Assembly (NCBI RefSeq): GCF_012163145.1
Contig: NZ_JAAVTX010000002.1
Span: 1 to 64,000 of the forward strand
Length of the DNA stretch: 64,000 nt
From: Falsiroseomonas frigidaquae
GTDB lineage: Bacteria; Pseudomonadota; Alphaproteobacteria; Acetobacterales; Acetobacteraceae
Direction: 5' to 3'
The position numbers and the translations under genes were made by a program. Below the pieces are notes generated by a model. That model searched no databases and was not told the DNA's origin. It was given only the letters and a program-made list of their open reading frames with translations. Positions 60,257 through 64,000 of this stretch are shown piece after piece. The number at the start of each line of letters is the position of its first letter. Position 1 is the stretch's first letter.

Positions 60257-61327
60257 ATGCCCTTCACCGCAAGCCCGCTGGTCGGCGGCGATGCCTATGA
60301 GATGGCCCAGCGCCTGGCGCTCGAGGTCGATGCGGAGCTTTCCGCGCTGTCTGACGCGGGCGAGCAACTGGCCTGCCTGCGCCGGCATTGGGATGCCATC
60401 GCCGGCCTTGGCTGGATGGCGACCATGGTGGCCGAGGATGCGGGGGGCGCGGGCGGCGACCTGTCCGACGTCGCGGCGCTGGCCTGTGGTGCCGGGCGCG
60501 GCGGCCTGCCGCTGCCCATAGCCACCGCCTGCGTCGTCGCCCCTGCCCTGCTGGCCGCTGCGGGCGCGCGCGACATGCTCGCGCAGGTGGCGGAGGGTGC
60601 CGCGCGGATCTGCGTGATTCTGCCCGATGCCGCGCAGGATCCCGGCGCGACGAGGCTGAGCTTCGACCGGACGCTGGAAGGCGGCGTGGTCGGCGTGGAG
60701 ACACCGCCGGATCCGACGCATCTGCTGCTGGCCACGAAGGCGGGTGAGCTTCTGCTGCTGTCGGTCGACTCGCCCGGCATCACCCGAAGCCTCTCGATGC
60801 GGATCGACGGGCGGCTCGCCGCCGATTGGCATTTCGTGGGCGTGGCGGTGGCGCAGGAGCAGGTGCTGGCGCGCGGCATCGCCGACCAAGCGGATCGTGC
60901 CCGCGACCTCGGCGCGCTGATCACCTGCGTCGAGGGTGTCTCCGCCATGGGCGCGATCATTGAGCAGACCATCGCCTTCCTATCCGACCGCGTGCAGTTT
61001 AACGCGCCGCTCGCCTCCTACCAGGCGCTACGCCATCGCGTGGCGGAGATGTATGTGGAGTACGAGAACCTGCGCGGCCTGGTGGCGCATGCGCTGCGTG
61101 AGGCCGCGGCGACGGATGCGCTGCCCTGGCGCGATATCGCGCTGGCCAAGCTGCGGCTCGGCGAGGCCGGGCGTCTGGTGGCGCATGAGACCATCCAGAT
61201 GCATGGCGGCATGGGCCTGACCGAGGGTGTCGCCGCCATCCGCCTGGCACGCCGCGTGATGATGGCTGAGTTCGAGTTTGGCGACCGCAGCTTCCAGGCA
61301 GACCGCCTGCTGGCGCAGGTCGCGTGA
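60257..61327 (+). CDS. Acyl-CoA dehydrogenase, small subunit-like
   Basis: 356 residues. Diverged N-terminus, but the C-terminal helix bundle keeps A-Y-Q-A-L-R-H-R-V and Q-M-H-G-G-M-G-L-T-E-G-V. Such shorter partners often lack one catalytic function and complement the larger subunit. Same operon, 4 bp after the first dehydrogenase. The next gene starts at its stop. Confidence 0.88.
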   Translation: MPFTASPLVGGDAYEMAQRLALEVDAELSALSDAGEQLACLRRHWDAIAGLGWMATMVAEDAGGAGGDLSDVAALACGAGRGGLPLPIATACVVAPALLAAAGARDMLAQVAEGAARICVILPDAAQDPGATRLSFDRTLEGGVVGVETPPDPTHLLLATKAGELLLLSVDSPGITRSLSMRIDGRLAADWHFVGVAVAQEQVLARGIADQADRARDLGALITCVEGVSAMGAIIEQTIAFLSDRVQFNAPLASYQALRHRVAEMYVEYENLRGLVAHALREAAATDALPWRDIALAKLRLGEAGRLVAHETIQMHGGMGLTEGVAAIRLARRVMMAEFEFGDRSFQADRLLAQVA

Positions 61328-61338
61328 CGGGGACCACG

Positions 61339-63417
61339 ATGCACCAATTGGAGAAGATGTTCCGCCCCGCCTCGGTCGCGGTGATCGGCGCCTCGAACGA
61401 TCCCGACAAGCTGGGCGGCCGCACGCTGCTGCATCTGCGGGAACTCGGCTATCGCGGCCGCATCTACCCGATCAACGTCACCGCAAAGCAGGTCCAGGGC
61501 CTGCCCGCCTGGCCGAGCGTGCGCGACCTGCCAGAAGTGCCAGATTCGGCATTGATGCTGCTGCCCGCGCCGCTGGTGGAGCCGGCGCTGGAGGAATGCG
61601 CGGCGAAGGGCATCCTGCATGTGCAGGTGCTGTCCTCCGGCTTTGCCGAGGAGGGCGCAGAAGGGGCCGCGATGCAGGACCGCGTGGCGGCGCTGGCGCG
61701 CCGGCATGGCATGCGGATCACGGGGCCGAATGCGCTGGGCAGCATCAGCCCGCCGGATGGCTTCTTCGGCACCTTCTCCTCCCTGCTCGCCACCGCGCAG
61801 CCGGGGCCGGGCGTGATCGGCGTGGCCACGCAGAGCGGCGCCTATGGCAGCCACATCTACGCCGCGGCACATCTGCGCGGCATCGGTATCAGCCGCGCCA
61901 TCGCCACCGGCAACGAAGCCGATATCGATGTCGCCGCGGCCATCGACTACCTGGCGGAGGATGCGGGCACGCGGGTGATCTGCGCCTCGCTCGAAGGCTG
62001 CAAGGATGGCGCGGCGCTGCGGCGCGCGCTGCTGAAGGCGGCGGCGGCGCGCAAGCCCGTGATCATCATGAAGGTCGGCACCACGGAGGTCGGCGCCGCG
62101 GCGGCCGCCACGCATACCGGGTCGCTGGCCGGCGAGGATCGCATCTTCAGCGCGGTGTTCCGCGAATGCGGCGCCTATCGCGCCCAGTCGATCGAGGAGA
62201 TGATCGACATTGCCTATCTCTGCGCCATCGCGCCGCTGCCGCCGAATGATGCGGTGGGCGTGCTGACCGTCTCCGGCGGCATCGGCGTGCTGATGGCGGA
62301 TGCCTGCATCGAGGCGGGGCTCTCCGTGCCGCCGATGCCGGATGCCGCCATGGCGCGCATCCGCGAGATCCAGCCCGTCGCCGGCGGCCGCAACCCGATC
62401 GACACGACGGCGCAGCTCAATGGCCGCATGCATGTCTTCGAGGCGATCAGCCAGGAGATGCTGCGTGGTGCGGAGCTGGGCTGCTTCCTGTTCTACCTGG
62501 CGCATCTCGGCCGCAACGTGCCGCGCTTCCCGCCGCTGGAGCAGACGCTGGCCGCGCTGCGCCAGGCGGCGCCGGATCGGCTTGTCGTGGCGGTGATGAC
62601 CTCGGTCGAGGAAATCCGCACGCGGCTGGAAGCGCTGGGCGTGCCGGTGTTCGAGGATCCGACCCGCGCCGTGAAGGCGGTGACCGGCGCCGCGCGGCTG
62701 CGCGCCTTGCAGGCAGCGGCTACGGCGCCGAAGGATGTCGCAGCCGCCGCGCCCCGCCATGTCGCCGCGGGGAACGAGGCCGCGGCCAAGGCGCTGCTCG
62801 CCGAGATCGGCGTGAAGGTTCTGCCCGAGCACGTTTGTGCGGAAGCCGGGCAGGCCGTGCTCGCGGCAGACGCTGTTGGTTATCCCGTCGTGATGAAGAT
62901 CCTGTCCGACGACATCCCGCACAAGACGGAGATCGGCGGCGTGCTGCTGAACCTGCCGGATGCGGATGCGGTGCGGCAGGGCTTCACGACGCTGATGCAG
63001 CGCGCCGGCGCCGCCCGCCCGGATGCGAAGCTGGATGGCGTGCTGGTGGCGCCCATGGTTCGCGGCGGTGTCGAGACCATCATCGGCGTGCAGCGCGACC
63101 CGATCTTCGGGCCGATGGTGATGTTCGGCCTCGGCGGCGTCTCCGTCGAGCTGTTCCGCGACGTCGCCTTCGCCTCCGCGCCGCTGACGCCGGAACGTGC
63201 GGCGGCGCTGGTGGAGTCCGTGCAGGGCGCACGGCTGCTGGCGGGCTGGCGCGGGGCGCCGGCGCTGGACAAGGCGGCGCTGGTGCAGGCGCTGTGTGCC
63301 GTTGCCGCCTTCGCGGCGGCCCAGCCGGGGATCGAGAGCATCGAGATCAACCCCTTCCTGGTGCAGGCGCAAGGCGGCGTGGCGCTGGACGCGCTGGTGG
63401 CGATGCGCGCGCCGTAG
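61339..63417 (+). CDS. NDP-forming acyl-CoA synthetase (acetate-CoA ligase family)
   Basis: 692 residues. CoA-binding N-terminal Rossmann domain (S-V-A-V-I-G-A-S-N), succinyl-CoA-ligase-like middle with A-T-H-T-G-S-L-A-G (phospho-His), and a C-terminal ATP-grasp domain (P-V-V-M-K-I-L-S-D-D-I-P-H-K-T-E-I-G-G-V). Activates a carboxylic acid to its CoA thioester with ATP giving ADP and phosphate. ATG 61339 has GGGGA upstream; a GTG at 61324 (overlapping the previous stop) is an alternative start. Confidence 0.92.
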   Translation: MHQLEKMFRPASVAVIGASNDPDKLGGRTLLHLRELGYRGRIYPINVTAKQVQGLPAWPSVRDLPEVPDSALMLLPAPLVEPALEECAAKGILHVQVLSSGFAEEGAEGAAMQDRVAALARRHGMRITGPNALGSISPPDGFFGTFSSLLATAQPGPGVIGVATQSGAYGSHIYAAAHLRGIGISRAIATGNEADIDVAAAIDYLAEDAGTRVICASLEGCKDGAALRRALLKAAAARKPVIIMKVGTTEVGAAAAATHTGSLAGEDRIFSAVFRECGAYRAQSIEEMIDIAYLCAIAPLPPNDAVGVLTVSGGIGVLMADACIEAGLSVPPMPDAAMARIREIQPVAGGRNPIDTTAQLNGRMHVFEAISQEMLRGAELGCFLFYLAHLGRNVPRFPPLEQTLAALRQAAPDRLVVAVMTSVEEIRTRLEALGVPVFEDPTRAVKAVTGAARLRALQAAATAPKDVAAAAPRHVAAGNEAAAKALLAEIGVKVLPEHVCAEAGQAVLAADAVGYPVVMKILSDDIPHKTEIGGVLLNLPDADAVRQGFTTLMQRAGAARPDAKLDGVLVAPMVRGGVETIIGVQRDPIFGPMVMFGLGGVSVELFRDVAFASAPLTPERAAALVESVQGARLLAGWRGAPALDKAALVQALCAVAAFAAAQPGIESIEINPFLVQAQGGVALDALVAMRAP

Positions 63418-63474
63418 CGGCTGCCGTGGCACCGATGTTGCTTGGTCCCGCCAGGACTCAGCAACAGGGTGGCC

Positions 63475-64000
63475 ATGGCCTCGCTCTCCGACTCCCGCGC
63501 GCCCACCAACCCGGTTGCCGCGCGGCTCAATCCCGCCACGCGTTTCTTCAGCCTGCTGTGCGGCTGGTGGCTGCTCGGCTACAGCCTGCTGGTCTGCGCC
63601 GACCTGGTTGCGCGGCGCTATTTCGGCGTGTCGCTGCAGGGCACGGATGAGATCGGCGGCTATACGCTGGCGGCGCTGGCCGCCTTCGGCTTCGGGCATA
63701 CGCTGGTGGTGCGCCGGCATACGCGGATCGACCTGTTCCTGTCGCGCATGCCGGCCGTGGCGCGGTCCGTGCTGCATGTGGTGGCGGCGCTGGCCATCGC
63801 TGCCTTCGCGGTCTTCGCCGCCAGCCGCGGCTGGGCGGAGGTTGCGGACAGCATCGAGTTCATGTCCGTCTCCACCAGCCCCTTGCAGGTGCCGCTGTGG
63901 ATTCCGCAGGGCGTCTGGTTTGCCGGCCTGGCGCTGTTCGGCCTGGTGGCGCTGGTGCTGGCGATGCACGCGGCGTCGCTGCTGATGCGCGGCCGGGTGC
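63475..64000 (+). CDS. TRAP transporter small permease (DctQ family), cut by window end
   Basis: About 175 visible residues, no stop before the edge. A leading R-A-P-T-N-P-V-A-A-R-L-N-P segment, then four membrane segments; the family marks G-T-D-E-I-G-G-Y-T-L-A-A-L-A-A-F-G-F-G-H-T and R-R-H-T-R-I-D-L-F are clear. It assembles with a DctM large permease and DctP receptor, expected just past the window. Starts 58 bp after the synthetase gene, so it may import the acid that the operon degrades. Confidence 0.85.
   Translation, partial: MASLSDSRAPTNPVAARLNPATRFFSLLCGWWLLGYSLLVCADLVARRYFGVSLQGTDEIGGYTLAALAAFGFGHTLVVRRHTRIDLFLSRMPAVARSVLHVVAALAIAAFAVFAASRGWAEVADSIEFMSVSTSPLQVPLWIPQGVWFAGLALFGLVALVLAMHAASLLMRGRV

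Noticed and set aside
61018-63969. 983-codon minus-strand frame, rich in His/Arg/Gly
   Set aside because: Shadow of the acyl-CoA dehydrogenase, synthetase and TRAP genes; no family motifs.

Overview
The window is GC-rich throughout. It has tightly packed genes, many 4-bp ATGA/GTGA overlaps, and an unusually large set of Bug-type (tripartite tricarboxylate family) solute receptors. Together with the sugar-nucleotide/O-glycosylation genes and the HWE-type sensor kinase, this suggests a free-living alphaproteobacterium, most likely an Acetobacteraceae (Roseomonas-like) chromosome. That placement is inference from gene style; there is no rRNA or other marker in the window. I saw no tRNA, rRNA or CRISPR.

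Layout. 1-60: edge of an IS5-like element. 159-3556: DUF305 membrane protein and a strongly diverged PEP-carboxylase-like protein. 3614-10535: surface polysaccharide block, with a DegT aminotransferase, two NAD-sugar enzymes and a RidA protein on the minus strand, then a small membrane protein, an O-antigen/O-glycosylation ligase and an acyltransferase on the plus strand, separated by an AT-rich island with an 11-bp inverted repeat. 10548-13464: small monooxygenase, SDR, FabI-like reductase, amidohydrolase. 13554-19284: LysR-headed catabolic cluster (class II aldolase, Bug, Ldh-type dehydrogenase, Bug, metallo-hydrolase). 19356-24820: HAD hydrolase, HWE hybrid kinase with an 8-residue repeat linker, TauD-like dioxygenase, DUF1810. 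24809-29786: four-gene overlapping operon (MaoC-like hydratase, class III CoA transferase, Bug receptor, CitE-like lyase) divergent from a LysR gene, matching the logic of itaconate/C5-dicarboxylate degradation. 29815-30753: DHDPS-family aldolase. 30762-37655: six-gene siderophore uptake and iron-release operon behind a Fur-like operator. 37728-42996: BrkB/YihY membrane protein, a 24-residue microprotein gene, RND efflux pump and adaptor.

43041-54556 holds two related modules. Each has an IclR-family regulator divergent from a TauD/TfdA dioxygenase and followed by catabolic or receptor genes, with a class A beta-lactamase-fold protein between them and a DadA-like oxidase after them. 54650-64000 looks like one regulon: a TetR-family gene and three nearly identical 16-bp palindromes placed before an oligopeptide-type receptor, a Bug receptor and a beta-oxidation operon (enoyl-CoA hydratase, two acyl-CoA dehydrogenases, NDP-forming acyl-CoA synthetase). 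A TRAP small permease gene is cut by the window end.

Taken together most of the window is scavenging machinery: receptors capture organic acids, CoA transferases or ligases activate them, and lyases, hydratases and dehydrogenases feed them to central metabolism, each module under its own local LysR, IclR or TetR regulator. The most unusual sequence-level signals are the three-site TetR regulon, the PEPC-like protein with altered catalytic residues, tandem repeats that re-copy the stop-codon end of three unrelated genes, the 8-residue repeat array in the hybrid kinase, and the 24-residue cationic microprotein.
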